DNA of 33,619 nucleotides, taken from assembly GCA_035512495.1 (NCBI GenBank), contig DATKDW010000007.1:1-33619 (forward strand). The letters run 5' to 3'. How positions within the stretch are numbered: position 1 is the first letter of the stretch; every line of letters starts with the position of its first letter. The notes under the pieces are model-generated. The model was not told the origin of the DNA. It searched no databases and was given only the letters and a program-made list of their open reading frames with translations. A program made the position numbers and the translations under genes. Shown in pieces: positions 23,241 through 31,507 of this stretch. This DNA is from Acidimicrobiales bacterium (lineage in GTDB: Bacteria > Actinomycetota > Acidimicrobiia > Acidimicrobiales > CADCSY01).

Positions 23241-24014
23241 GTGTCCGGCCACGAGCGGCCGTTCTGGCTCCGCCCCAAGTGGGTGGTGGGCCACGTGCTG
23301 ATCGTGGTGCTGGTGATCCTCGCCATCAACCTCGGGTTCTGGCAGCTGCGCCGCCTCGACGAGCGGCAGGTGTTCAATGCCGAGGTGGCAGCCCGCACCG
23401 AGGTGGCCCCAGTGCCGATCGGCCAGCTGGTCGACCCCGATGACGGGGTGGAGGTCGGCAGCGAGGTCCGGTTCCGACGGGCCACGGCCGAGGGGGTCTA
23501 CGACCCGGAGCAGGAGGTGCTCATCCGGTCCCGGTCCCTCGACGACCGTCCCGGCCACTGGCTGGTCACGCCCCTCGCGCTCGACGACGGCACCGCGGTG
23601 GCCGTCAACCGCGGCTTCGTGCCCTTCACCAGCGAGCCGGCCATCGCCTTCGCCGCCGCCCCGCCACCGACGGGTCGGGTGGTGGTGACCGGCCTGGTGC
23701 TCGCCAGCCAGGAGCGCCAGGGCATCGGACCCACCGACCCCGCCGAGGGCAGACTCGACGCGCTGGTGCGGGTCGACCTCGGGCGCCTGGCCCAGCAGCA
23801 CGACGGCAGCGACCTGCTGCCGGTGTACCTCCAGCTCGAGACCCAGGACCCGCCCCAGGAGGGCCGCCTCCCCGTCCCCCTCCCCCCGCCGGAGCAGGGC
23901 GAGGGCAGCCACCTCGCCTATGCCGGCCAGTGGTTCCTCTTCGCCGCCGTCGGGGCCATCGGCTGGCCGGTCCTCCTGCGCCGCACCGCCCAGGAGGAGC
24001 GCCCGAGGCGCTGA
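23241..24014 (+). CDS. SURF1-family cytochrome oxidase assembly protein
   Basis: A 257-residue membrane protein of the SURF1 family, which helps insert heme a into cytochrome aa3 oxidase. It has the two expected membrane helices, one near residues 16-34 ending in NLGFWQLRRLDER and one near 228-246 in HLAYAGQWFLFAAVGAIG. The soluble extracytoplasmic domain between them contains VNRGFVP and a conserved GVYDPEQEVLIRSR. GTG 23241 lies 2 bases after the prenyl synthase stop, so translation is coupled. An oxidase role is expected of the family; no oxidase gene is in the window. Confidence 0.92.
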   Translation: MSGHERPFWLRPKWVVGHVLIVVLVILAINLGFWQLRRLDERQVFNAEVAARTEVAPVPIGQLVDPDDGVEVGSEVRFRRATAEGVYDPEQEVLIRSRSLDDRPGHWLVTPLALDDGTAVAVNRGFVPFTSEPAIAFAAAPPPTGRVVVTGLVLASQERQGIGPTDPAEGRLDALVRVDLGRLAQQHDGSDLLPVYLQLETQDPPQEGRLPVPLPPPEQGEGSHLAYAGQWFLFAAVGAIGWPVLLRRTAQEERPRR

Positions 24015-24039
24015 GCGCGAGAGCACCACCGAGTGGCGA

Positions 24040-24177
24040 GTGCTCGAGGTGACCGGCGCCGACCTCCGCGACGACCCCAACGTGGTCGGGGTGGTGCTCA
24101 ACGTCCAGGGCTGGCACCTCGGCCGTCCCGCCCCCGTCGACGGCAACGCCCAGGACCCCGCCCAGGGCATGGCCTAA
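24040..24177 (+). CDS. Possible 45-residue protein
   Basis: A short open frame with strongly GC-biased third positions begins at GTG 24040 and ends at TAA 24175-24177. It includes a hydrophobic strand-like VVGVVLNVQGWHLG. There is no obvious ribosome-binding site. The frame stays open upstream into the end of SURF1 without another start in the gap. It could be a small protein, the tail of a lost gene, or chance in this GC-rich DNA. No function can be given. Confidence 0.3.
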   Translation: MLEVTGADLRDDPNVVGVVLNVQGWHLGRPAPVDGNAQDPAQGMA

Positions 24178-24201
24178 CCCACCCCGGGGCGGAACCGGCA
24201 G

Positions 24202-27200
24202 GTGCGATGGCGCCGGCGACCGCCATGCTGGAGGGCTCTGGACGACACCTCCCTCCTCGCCGACCTCGGTGACCGCTTCCCGGCGCTGATGGTGCGCGAC
24301 GCCCATGACCTCGGGCGGAGGCTCCACCGCGCCCGCCGCCTGGGCGACCCGGGCGAGGCGCGTGCCCTCGCCGAGGCCGTCGCCGAGGCCGAGGCGCGGG
24401 TGGCGGCGCGGGCCGCGCGGGTGCCGGCGCCCACCTACCCCCAGTCGTTGCCCATCACCGAGCGCCGGGACGAGCTGGTGGCGGCCATCCGCGACCACCA
24501 GGTGCTGGTGGTTGCCGGAGAGACCGGGTCGGGCAAGTCGACCCAGCTCCCCAAGCTGTGCCTCGAGGCGGGCCGTGGCGTCCGAGGCCTGGTCGGCCAC
24601 ACCCAACCCCGCCGGCTGGCGGCCCGGACCATCAGCGAACGGGTGGCCGAGGAGCTCGGCGGCGAGGTCGGCGACGTGGTCGGCTACACGGTCCGCTTCA
24701 CCGATCGGGTGGGCGACCGCACCCTGGTCAAGGTCATGACCGACGGCATCCTGCTCGCCGAGATCCAGCGCGACCGGATGCTGCGCCGCTACGACACCCT
24801 CATCGTCGACGAGGCCCACGAGCGCAGCCTCAACATCGACTTCATCCTGGGCTACCTCAAGTCGCTGCTGCCGAAGCGCCCCGACCTCAAGGTGATCATC
24901 ACCTCGGCCACCATCGACACCGAGCGCTTCTCCGCCCACTTCGACGGGGCGCCGGTGGTGGAGGTGACGGGCCGGACCTTCCCGGTGGAGGTGCGGTACC
25001 GACCCATCGGCGAGGACCCCGACGACGACCGCGACCAGACCCAGGCCATCTGCGACGCCGTGGTCGAGCTGGGCCTGGAGAGCCCGGGCGACGTGCTGGT
25101 GTTCCTGAGCGGCGAGCGCGAGATCCGCGACACCGCCGAGGCCCTCGACCGCATGGACCTGCGCCACACCGAGGTGGTGCCCCTCTACGCCCGGCTGTCG
25201 GCCGCCGAGCAGCACCGGGTCTTCCAGCCCCACACTGGCCGGCGGGTGGTCCTGGCCACCAACGTGGCCGAGACCTCCCTCACCGTCCCCGGCATCCGCT
25301 ACGTGGTCGACCCGGGCACGGCGCGCATCTCCCGCTACAGCCGCCGCACCAAGGTGCAGCGCCTCCCCATCGAGGCGGTGTCACAGGCCTCGGCCAACCA
25401 GCGGGCGGGCCGCTGCGGCCGGGTGGCGCCGGGCACGTGCATCCGCCTCTACGCCGAGGACGACTTCCTCGCCCGGCCCGAGTTCACCGAGCCGGAGGTG
25501 CTGCGCACCAACCTGGCGTCGGTCATCCTCCAGATGACCGCCATCGGCCTCGGCGACGTGGCCGCCTTCCCCTTCGTCGAGCCCCCCGACGCCCGCGCCA
25601 TCGGCGACGGCATCGCCCTGCTCGAGGAGCTCAACGCCCTCGAGCCCGGCCGCGGCGAGGGCGGCAGGCGCCTCACCGACATCGGCCGGCGACTGGCCGC
25701 CCTCCCCCTCGACCCCCGCCTCGGGCGCATGGTCATCGAGGCCGACCGCAACGGCTGCGTGGCCGAGGTGCTGGTCATCGCCGCCGCCCTGTCCATCCAG
25801 GACCCCCGCGAGCGGCCCACCGGCAAGGAGCAGCTCGCCGCCGAGCTGCACGCCCGCTTCGCCCACGAGGCCTCCGACTTCCTCTCCTTCCTGCGCCTGT
25901 GGGACCACATCCGCGCCGAGCAGGAGGCCCGGAGCTCGAACCAGTTCCGCCGCATGTGCAAGGCCGAGTACCTCAACCACCTCCGGGTGCGCGAGTGGCA
26001 GGACGTCCACGGCCAGCTGCGGATCGTCTCGCGCTCCATCGGCATCCGCGCCACCAGCCAGCCGGCCACGCCCGACCAGGTCCACCAGTCCCTGCTGGCC
26101 GGCCTGCTGTCCCAGGTGGGGATGCGCGACGGCGAGAAGCAGGAGCTCCTCGGGGCCCGCCAGGCCCGCTTCGCCATCGCCCCCGGCTCGGCCCTCTTCA
26201 AGCGGCCGCCGCGGTGGGCCATGGTGGCGGAGCTGGTGGAGACCAACCGGTTGTGGGGCCGGGTGGCCGCCGGGATCCAACCCGAGTGGGTCGAGCGCCT
26301 GGGCGAGCACCTGGCCAAGCGCAGCCACGGCGAACCGGTGTGGGACGCTCCCCGCGGGGCGGCCATGGTCAACGAGCGGGTCACGGTGTTCGGCCTGCCC
26401 GTGATCGAGGCGCGCCGCATCCCCTACGGGCACGTCGACCCACAGGCCGCCCGCGACATGTTCCTGCACCACGCCCTGGTGGAGGGCGACTGGGACACCC
26501 ACCACGCCGTGCTCGCAGCCAACCGCAAGCTGGTGGAGGAGATCCGCGCCCTCGAGGACCGGGCCCGGCGGCGCGACATCCTCGTGGACCACGACGCCCT
26601 CTTCTCGCTCTACGACCGCCGGGTGGGCGAGGACGTCACCTCGGGCCGCCACTTCGACACGTGGTGGAAGCAGACCCGCCAGCACACCCCCGACCTCCTC
26701 ACCTTCACTGCCGAAGACCTGATCGACCCCGCCGCCGGCGACGTCAGCGCCGAGGCCTTCCCCGAGGTGTGGCAGCAGGGCGAGCTGGTGCTGCCGCTCG
26801 CCTACGAGTTCGAGCCCACCGCCGAGCTCGACGGCGTGACGGTCGACATCGCCCTGAGGTTGATCGACCGCGTGGCCCCAGTGGGCTTCGACTGGCAGGT
26901 GCCGGGCCTGCGCGAGGAGCTCGTCACCGCCCTCGTCCGCTCGCTGCCCAAGGGCCTGCGCCGCCAGCTCATCCCGGCCACCGACCACGCCCAGGCCTTC
27001 CTCGCCGTCGCCACGCCCGGCCACGGCTCGCTCCTCGAGGTCCTGGCGCGCCACCTCGGCCAGACCATCGGCGAAGCCGTGGTGCCGGGCGACTTCGACC
27101 TCGAGCGTGTCCCCGACCACCTGCGGATGACGTTCCGGGTGGTCAGCGCCCGCGGTCGCCCCCTGGCGTGGAGCAAGGACCTCGTGGCCCTGCGACGCCA

Positions 27201-28098
27201 CCTGCAGGACAAGCTCCGGGCGAGCGCCTCGGAGGCCGCCAGCGCCGTGGAGCGGTCAGGCCTCACCTCGTGGACGGTGGGGACGCTGCCCCGGCGGGTC
27301 GAGCTGGAGACGGCGGGCCACCGGGTCACCGCCCACCCGGCCCTGGTGGACGAGGGCGACACCGTCGCCGTGCGGACCTTCGCCACCGCCGGCGAGGCCG
27401 ACCGGGCCATGTGGGCCGGCACCCGGCGACTGCTCCGCCTCACCGCCGGCTCACCGGCCGGGGCGTTGCAACGGCTCCTGCGCAACGAGACGAAGCTGGC
27501 GCTGGCGCTTGCCCCGTACGCGTCGAGCGCCGAGGTCCTCGACGACTGCACCACGGCGGCCCTCGACCGGCTCCTGGCCGACGCCGGTGGGCCGGCCTGG
27601 GACGAAGCCGGCTGGACGACGCTGGAGGCCGCGGTGCGCGACCGCCTCCCCCGCACGACCGTGGCGGTGGCGGTGCTGGCCGGGCGCATCCTGGCCGCCG
27701 CCCACACCGTGCAGCAGCGGGTGGACTCGCTGGTGGCGCCGGCGGTGCAGCCCGCCCTGGCCGACATCTCCACCCAGGTCGCCCGCCTCGTCCACCCCGG
27801 CTTCGTCGCCGCCACCGGAGCCAAGCGCCTCGCCGACGTGGCCCGCTACCTCGAAGCGGTCGACCGCCGGCTCGACAAGCTGGTTCGTGACCCCCACCGC
27901 GACCGGGCGCTGATGCAGCGGGTGCAGCGGGTCGAAGACGCCTACGAGGAGCTGCGGGGTCGCCGAGGCGGGCCCGAGGTGGCCGAGGTCCGCTGGATGG
28001 TCGAGGAGCTCCGGGTGAGCCTCTTCGCCCAGGCGGTGGGCACCCCCCGACCTGTCAGCGAGGAGCGGGTGCGGCGCGCCATCGACGCACTGGGCTGA
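24202..28098 (+). CDS. hrpA: HrpA-type DEAH-box RNA helicase
   Basis: A 1,298-residue helicase, the usual HrpA size (about 1,300). Motifs are GETGSGKST (Lys112), DEAH at 203-206 within VDEAHER, ITSATID, and QRAGRCGR at 400-407. After the two RecA domains come the winged-helix/HA2 and OB-fold regions, then a long C-terminal domain (about 650-1298) typical of bacterial HrpA. Such helicases resolve stalled ribosomes or structured RNA. The start is uncertain. GTG 24202 has no ribosome-binding site, CTG 24238 follows GGAGGG at too short a spacing, and ATG 24289 would cut into the conserved N-terminal LMVRDAHDLGRRLH segment. Confidence 0.93.
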   Translation: MRWRRRPPCWRALDDTSLLADLGDRFPALMVRDAHDLGRRLHRARRLGDPGEARALAEAVAEAEARVAARAARVPAPTYPQSLPITERRDELVAAIRDHQVLVVAGETGSGKSTQLPKLCLEAGRGVRGLVGHTQPRRLAARTISERVAEELGGEVGDVVGYTVRFTDRVGDRTLVKVMTDGILLAEIQRDRMLRRYDTLIVDEAHERSLNIDFILGYLKSLLPKRPDLKVIITSATIDTERFSAHFDGAPVVEVTGRTFPVEVRYRPIGEDPDDDRDQTQAICDAVVELGLESPGDVLVFLSGEREIRDTAEALDRMDLRHTEVVPLYARLSAAEQHRVFQPHTGRRVVLATNVAETSLTVPGIRYVVDPGTARISRYSRRTKVQRLPIEAVSQASANQRAGRCGRVAPGTCIRLYAEDDFLARPEFTEPEVLRTNLASVILQMTAIGLGDVAAFPFVEPPDARAIGDGIALLEELNALEPGRGEGGRRLTDIGRRLAALPLDPRLGRMVIEADRNGCVAEVLVIAAALSIQDPRERPTGKEQLAAELHARFAHEASDFLSFLRLWDHIRAEQEARSSNQFRRMCKAEYLNHLRVREWQDVHGQLRIVSRSIGIRATSQPATPDQVHQSLLAGLLSQVGMRDGEKQELLGARQARFAIAPGSALFKRPPRWAMVAELVETNRLWGRVAAGIQPEWVERLGEHLAKRSHGEPVWDAPRGAAMVNERVTVFGLPVIEARRIPYGHVDPQAARDMFLHHALVEGDWDTHHAVLAANRKLVEEIRALEDRARRRDILVDHDALFSLYDRRVGEDVTSGRHFDTWWKQTRQHTPDLLTFTAEDLIDPAAGDVSAEAFPEVWQQGELVLPLAYEFEPTAELDGVTVDIALRLIDRVAPVGFDWQVPGLREELVTALVRSLPKGLRRQLIPATDHAQAFLAVATPGHGSLLEVLARHLGQTIGEAVVPGDFDLERVPDHLRMTFRVVSARGRPLAWSKDLVALRRHLQDKLRASASEAASAVERSGLTSWTVGTLPRRVELETAGHRVTAHPALVDEGDTVAVRTFATAGEADRAMWAGTRRLLRLTAGSPAGALQRLLRNETKLALALAPYASSAEVLDDCTTAALDRLLADAGGPAWDEAGWTTLEAAVRDRLPRTTVAVAVLAGRILAAAHTVQQRVDSLVAPAVQPALADISTQVARLVHPGFVAATGAKRLADVARYLEAVDRRLDKLVRDPHRDRALMQRVQRVEDAYEELRGRRGGPEVAEVRWMVEELRVSLFAQAVGTPRPVSEERVRRAIDALG

Positions 28099-28113
28099 CC
28101 CGCGACGGGCGGG

Positions 28114-28542
28114 CTACCAGAGCAGCGTGCGAAGGTCGCCCACGGCCTGGACGGCCAGGAGGACCAGGATGCCGCCGCCGATGGCGGTGTAGCCCCAGCG
28201 CATGCGGTGGTCGGCCGCCCAGAAGCGGCGCATCGAGACGATGATGGCCACGGTGGACACCAGGCCCACGGTGATGCCCAGGAGGGGCCCGACGGCCCCG
28301 GTGAGGCCGAGCACGGGACCGGCGATCGGCAGCAGCACGTAGGTCAGCAGGCAGCGCACGGTAGAGACCGCCAGCGAGGCGCTGAACGCGTTGCGGGCCG
28401 ACGACAGGCTGCTGCGAGGGCCCCCCACGGGGACCCGCAGGAGGCGGCGCACGAAGGCGTCGGCCGGGGGAACCGCGATGGTGGCGGCGACGGCAGGCGG
28501 CGCATCGAGGTCGTCGGGCCGGACGGCCACCGAGTGCTCCAT
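28114..28542 (-). CDS. Conserved-type small membrane protein (142 aa)
   Basis: A membrane protein with three probable helices (about 55-75, 80-100 and 118-136) after a charged N-terminal tail. The sequence RNAFSASLAVSTVRCLLTY is followed by a GLTGAVGPLLGITVGLVSTVA segment, then RRFWAADHRMRWGY. This pattern reminds me of a widespread actinobacterial membrane family of unknown function, but I cannot name it. ATG 28540-28542 has TACGAT 8 bases upstream and no ribosome-binding site. The gene converges on hrpA, leaving 15 bases between the two stop codons. Confidence 0.75.
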   Translation of the reverse strand: MEHSVAVRPDDLDAPPAVAATIAVPPADAFVRRLLRVPVGGPRSSLSSARNAFSASLAVSTVRCLLTYVLLPIAGPVLGLTGAVGPLLGITVGLVSTVAIIVSMRRFWAADHRMRWGYTAIGGGILVLLAVQAVGDLRTLLW

Positions 28543-28550
28543 GGCGCCCG

Positions 28551-28556
28551 ATCGTA
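28551..28556 (-). promoter_or_regulatory. Putative -10 box of the 142-aa membrane protein gene
   Basis: On the minus strand TACGAT lies 8 bases before the ATG, with no ribosome-binding site in between. It fits the leaderless pattern seen at several other genes here. Confidence 0.4.
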
Positions 28557-28658
28557 CGTGCCGCTCCGGCCAACGGGGAATCGGGCGGTGCCCCCGGTGT
28601 CGCCCGCGCGCCGGCGCGAGTTGCGCCGGCCGGCGTCACCGGGGCTGAATGGCCGACC

Positions 28659-29153
28659 ATGGAACGGATCATCCAGCTCCTCGCCCACAACGAGCGGTAC
28701 GCGGACGCCCGCGCCAACGTGACGAGCCCCCGCCCCGACCTCAAGCTGGCCGTGGTGACGTGCATGGACGCCCGCATCGACGTGTTCGCCGCGCTGGGGC
28801 TCCACCTCGGCGAGGCCCACGTGCTCCGAAACGGCGGCGGTCGGGTGACCCCCGACGTCCTGCGGAGCCTGGCGGTCGCCACCCACCTGCTCGGGGTGGA
28901 GACCGTGGTCGTGATGCAGCACACCCGCTGCGGCCTGGCCGGCGTGACCGACGAGGAGCTGCGCAAGGTCACCGGCGCCGACCTGGGGTTCCTCCCCTTC
29001 GACGACCACGACGTGGCCCTCCGGGAGGACCTCGAGATCCTCACCACCACCCCCTACCTGAAGACCCTGAAGGTCATCGCCGGGTTCGTCTACGACGTCG
29101 ACACCGGCCGGGTCGACGAGCTCGTCGAGTGGGAGCGCACCCCCGAGGACTGA
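28659..29153 (+). CDS. Beta-class carbonic anhydrase
   Basis: A 164-residue zinc enzyme that interconverts carbon dioxide and bicarbonate in the cytoplasm. Zinc ligands are Cys35 (TCMDAR), His88 and Cys91 (MQHTRCG). The Asp37-Arg39 pair is in place. The VLRNGGGRVTPDVLRSL segment is also typical. The short form without an N-terminal extension resembles the Rv1284 type of Mycobacterium. The start ATG has no clear ribosome-binding site. It is divergent from the small membrane protein, and the PAS-GGDEF gene follows 65 bases later. Confidence 0.94.
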   Translation: MERIIQLLAHNERYADARANVTSPRPDLKLAVVTCMDARIDVFAALGLHLGEAHVLRNGGGRVTPDVLRSLAVATHLLGVETVVVMQHTRCGLAGVTDEELRKVTGADLGFLPFDDHDVALREDLEILTTTPYLKTLKVIAGFVYDVDTGRVDELVEWERTPED

Positions 29154-29218
29154 ACGCCTCGGCCGAACCTCAAGATCTGCCCGATCCGCCCGATAGGTGA
29201 AGAAGGAACGGAGGAGGC

Positions 29219-30904
29219 ATGGCCGAGCACGAACTGCGGGACAAGGCGCTGCGGGCGCTGCTCGTGCAGTACCCCGACGCCCTGGTGGGCGGCATCCGCG
29301 AGGACGGGCTCTTCGTCCCCCTCCCGCCGAGCGTGCCCGTCGCCGGACACCGCTCCCCCCAGGCCCGGTCGGCCCTCGACCTCGTCCACCCCGGCGACCG
29401 GGCCAAGGTGATCTCGGGGTGGGAGCAGGCACGGGACGACGGCGACTCCGAGGGTGAGGGTGTGGGCCAGATGGTGGTGAGGATGGCCGGAGACACCGAC
29501 GCCCGCGGCATCATCCACATCGCCGACGTCCGGGCCACCCATGGGGTCCGGGTGGCGGTGATCGTGCCCCTCGACGACGACGGCACGGGCCCCCTCGACG
29601 ACGCGGCGGCGATCGAGTCGCCACCGCCCCGCCTGGTGCGGACCCACAAGGACGGGCTGGCGGTGCTCGTCCACGTCGAGCCCGAGATCATGGAGATACT
29701 GGGGTGGGAACCGTCGGAGCTGCTCGGACGACGCATGCTCGATCTCATCCACCCCGACGACCATGAGACGGCCATCAACGCCTGGATGGAGCTGCTCGCC
29801 AAGCCGGGCAGCACCAACCGGATACGGGCCCGCCACCAGCACCGTGACGGCCGGTGGGTGTGGGTCGAGATCTCCAACCGGAACCTCCTCGAGGACCCCG
29901 ACGCCGGCTACGTCGACAGCGAGATGCTCGACATCTCCGAGGAGATGGGCGCCCTCGACGCGCTGCGCGCCAGCGAGCAGCTCCTCCGGCGCCTCGCCGG
30001 CGCCCTCCCCGTTGGGGTGGTGCACCTCGACCCGGACCAGCGCCTGGTGTACGCCAACGAGAAGCTGCACCAGATCGTCGGCGCCAGCCCCGCGCGCCTG
30101 CCGCGACGCCTGAGCGAGTGCGCGGTGGAACAGGACGTCCTCGACGCCGCCCTCGGCGACGCCCTCGCCGGCACCGACGTCGACGTCGAGCTGCACATCG
30201 ACCCCTTCGACGGTGGCCCGCGCCGGCGCTGCACCATCGCCCTGCGGGCCCTCACCACCGACGAGGGCGTCGTCACCGGCGCGGTGGGCTGCGTCACCGA
30301 CGTGACCGACGCGTCGCGCATGCGGGCCGAGCTCGAGTACCGGGCCATGACCGACGAGCTCACCGGCTGCGTGAACCGGGCCACGGCCATGGCCGCCCTC
30401 GACCGAGCCCTCGAGTCCTCCGCCGGCGACACCGCGGTGGTCTTCGTCGACCTCGACCGGTTCAAGGCCGTCAACGACCGCTTCGGCCATGCCGTTGGCG
30501 ACGGCCTGCTGGCGGCCATCGCCGCCCGTATCCGGGCGGTCGTCCGCGCCGGCGACGTCGTGGGCCGCGTCGGCGGCGACGAGTTCCTCATCGTGTGCCC
30601 GAACGTGGCCGACCGCGCCCACGGGATGGCCCTCGCCGAGCGGGTGGTCGAGGCCATCGCTCGGCCGTTCTCGATCGAGGGCGTCAAGGTCCACACCAGC
30701 GCCAGCGTGGGGCTCGCCTGGGCGGCCGACGCCGAGGACGCCGACGCCCTCATCGCCCGTGCCGATGACGCCATGTACCGATCCAAGCGTGCGGGCGGCC
30801 GCCGGGCCGTCCTCGCCGAGACGGCCGACTCGGGCGTCACGATCGTCGACGAGCTCGGTCCCCACCTGGAGCGACTCCACAGGCCCGGGAGCTCTACCCG
30901 CTGA
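29219..30904 (+). CDS. Multi-PAS GGDEF diguanylate cyclase
   Basis: A 561-residue cyclic di-GMP synthase. The N-terminal region (about 1-135) looks like a divergent PAS-type domain with DLVHPGDR. A clearer PAS follows (about 140-255, LIHPDDH and DGRWVWVEIS), then a third (about 258-372). The GGDEF domain (about 375-540) has LTGCVNRATAM, DLDRFKAVNDRFGH and intact GGDEF at 452-456. The inhibitory RxxD site is Arg443-Asp446, five residues before it. There is no membrane segment and no EAL domain. GGAGGAGG just before ATG 29219 is a strong ribosome-binding site, unlike the leaderless neighbours. Confidence 0.93.
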   Translation: MAEHELRDKALRALLVQYPDALVGGIREDGLFVPLPPSVPVAGHRSPQARSALDLVHPGDRAKVISGWEQARDDGDSEGEGVGQMVVRMAGDTDARGIIHIADVRATHGVRVAVIVPLDDDGTGPLDDAAAIESPPPRLVRTHKDGLAVLVHVEPEIMEILGWEPSELLGRRMLDLIHPDDHETAINAWMELLAKPGSTNRIRARHQHRDGRWVWVEISNRNLLEDPDAGYVDSEMLDISEEMGALDALRASEQLLRRLAGALPVGVVHLDPDQRLVYANEKLHQIVGASPARLPRRLSECAVEQDVLDAALGDALAGTDVDVELHIDPFDGGPRRRCTIALRALTTDEGVVTGAVGCVTDVTDASRMRAELEYRAMTDELTGCVNRATAMAALDRALESSAGDTAVVFVDLDRFKAVNDRFGHAVGDGLLAAIAARIRAVVRAGDVVGRVGGDEFLIVCPNVADRAHGMALAERVVEAIARPFSIEGVKVHTSASVGLAWAADAEDADALIARADDAMYRSKRAGGRRAVLAETADSGVTIVDELGPHLERLHRPGSSTR

Positions 30905-31032
30905 GGGCCCGGCCGCCCCTCCACCGCTGCTCGCGGTCGGGGTCGTGACCTTCGACCCTGCCCGGCGACCTGCCCGTGGGCGCACCATGGGTCCGACGGC
31001 ACAGGGCCGTCCGCCAGACACGAGAGGCAGCG

Positions 31033-31491
31033 ATGACCAGACGCTCGTCCGACACCACGGCCCCCACGGTCGGCGCCGACGGCCTCGAGGTGCTCGAGCG
31101 GGCGCACTGCATGGAGCTGCTCGCCAACCACCGGGTGGGCCGGGTGGCGGTGGAGGTGGCCGACGACTCACCCCTGGTGGTGCCGGTCAACTACCTGCTC
31201 GATGGCGAGGCGATCGTGTTCCGAACGGACATGGGGGCCAAGGTGCGGGCGCTGCGCCAGGGCCCCGTCAGCTTCCAGATCGACGAGATCGACCCGTACC
31301 ACCAGACGGGCTGGAGCGTGCTCGTGCGCGGGGTCGCCTACGAGGCAACCGGCGCCGAGGTCGCACACCTGCTGGTCGAGCCCTGGGCGCCCGGGGACAA
31401 GGAGCGGTGGATCCGCATCGTGCCCGCCACCGTCACCGGTCGGCGGATCCGCCTCACCGGGTCGCCGGTCGACGACCGCGGGTACCGCTGA
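31033..31491 (+). CDS. Pyridoxamine 5'-phosphate oxidase-like flavin-binding protein
   Basis: A 152-residue split-barrel protein of the Pyridox_ox_2/PPOX type, which binds FMN or F420. Typical features are LLANHRVGRVAV, LVVPVNYLLDGEAIVFRTD and GWSVLVRGVA, followed by RWIRIVPATVTGRRI. The substrate is unknown; relatives are heme, nitroreductase-like or stress-related proteins. ATG 31033 was chosen for AGAGG 6 bases upstream. An in-frame ATG at 30976 would add 19 residues with no conserved content. It converges with the GAF-ATPase gene, and the two stop codons lie 16 bases apart. Confidence 0.88.
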   Translation: MTRRSSDTTAPTVGADGLEVLERAHCMELLANHRVGRVAVEVADDSPLVVPVNYLLDGEAIVFRTDMGAKVRALRQGPVSFQIDEIDPYHQTGWSVLVRGVAYEATGAEVAHLLVEPWAPGDKERWIRIVPATVTGRRIRLTGSPVDDRGYR

Positions 31492-31507
31492 CCCGACGGC
31501 GGCGCGG

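Noticed and set aside
24558-27890. A 1,110-codon plus-strand open frame within hrpA
   Set aside because: It is rich in Arg, Pro and Gly with no motif. The hrpA frame in the same place has all helicase motifs.
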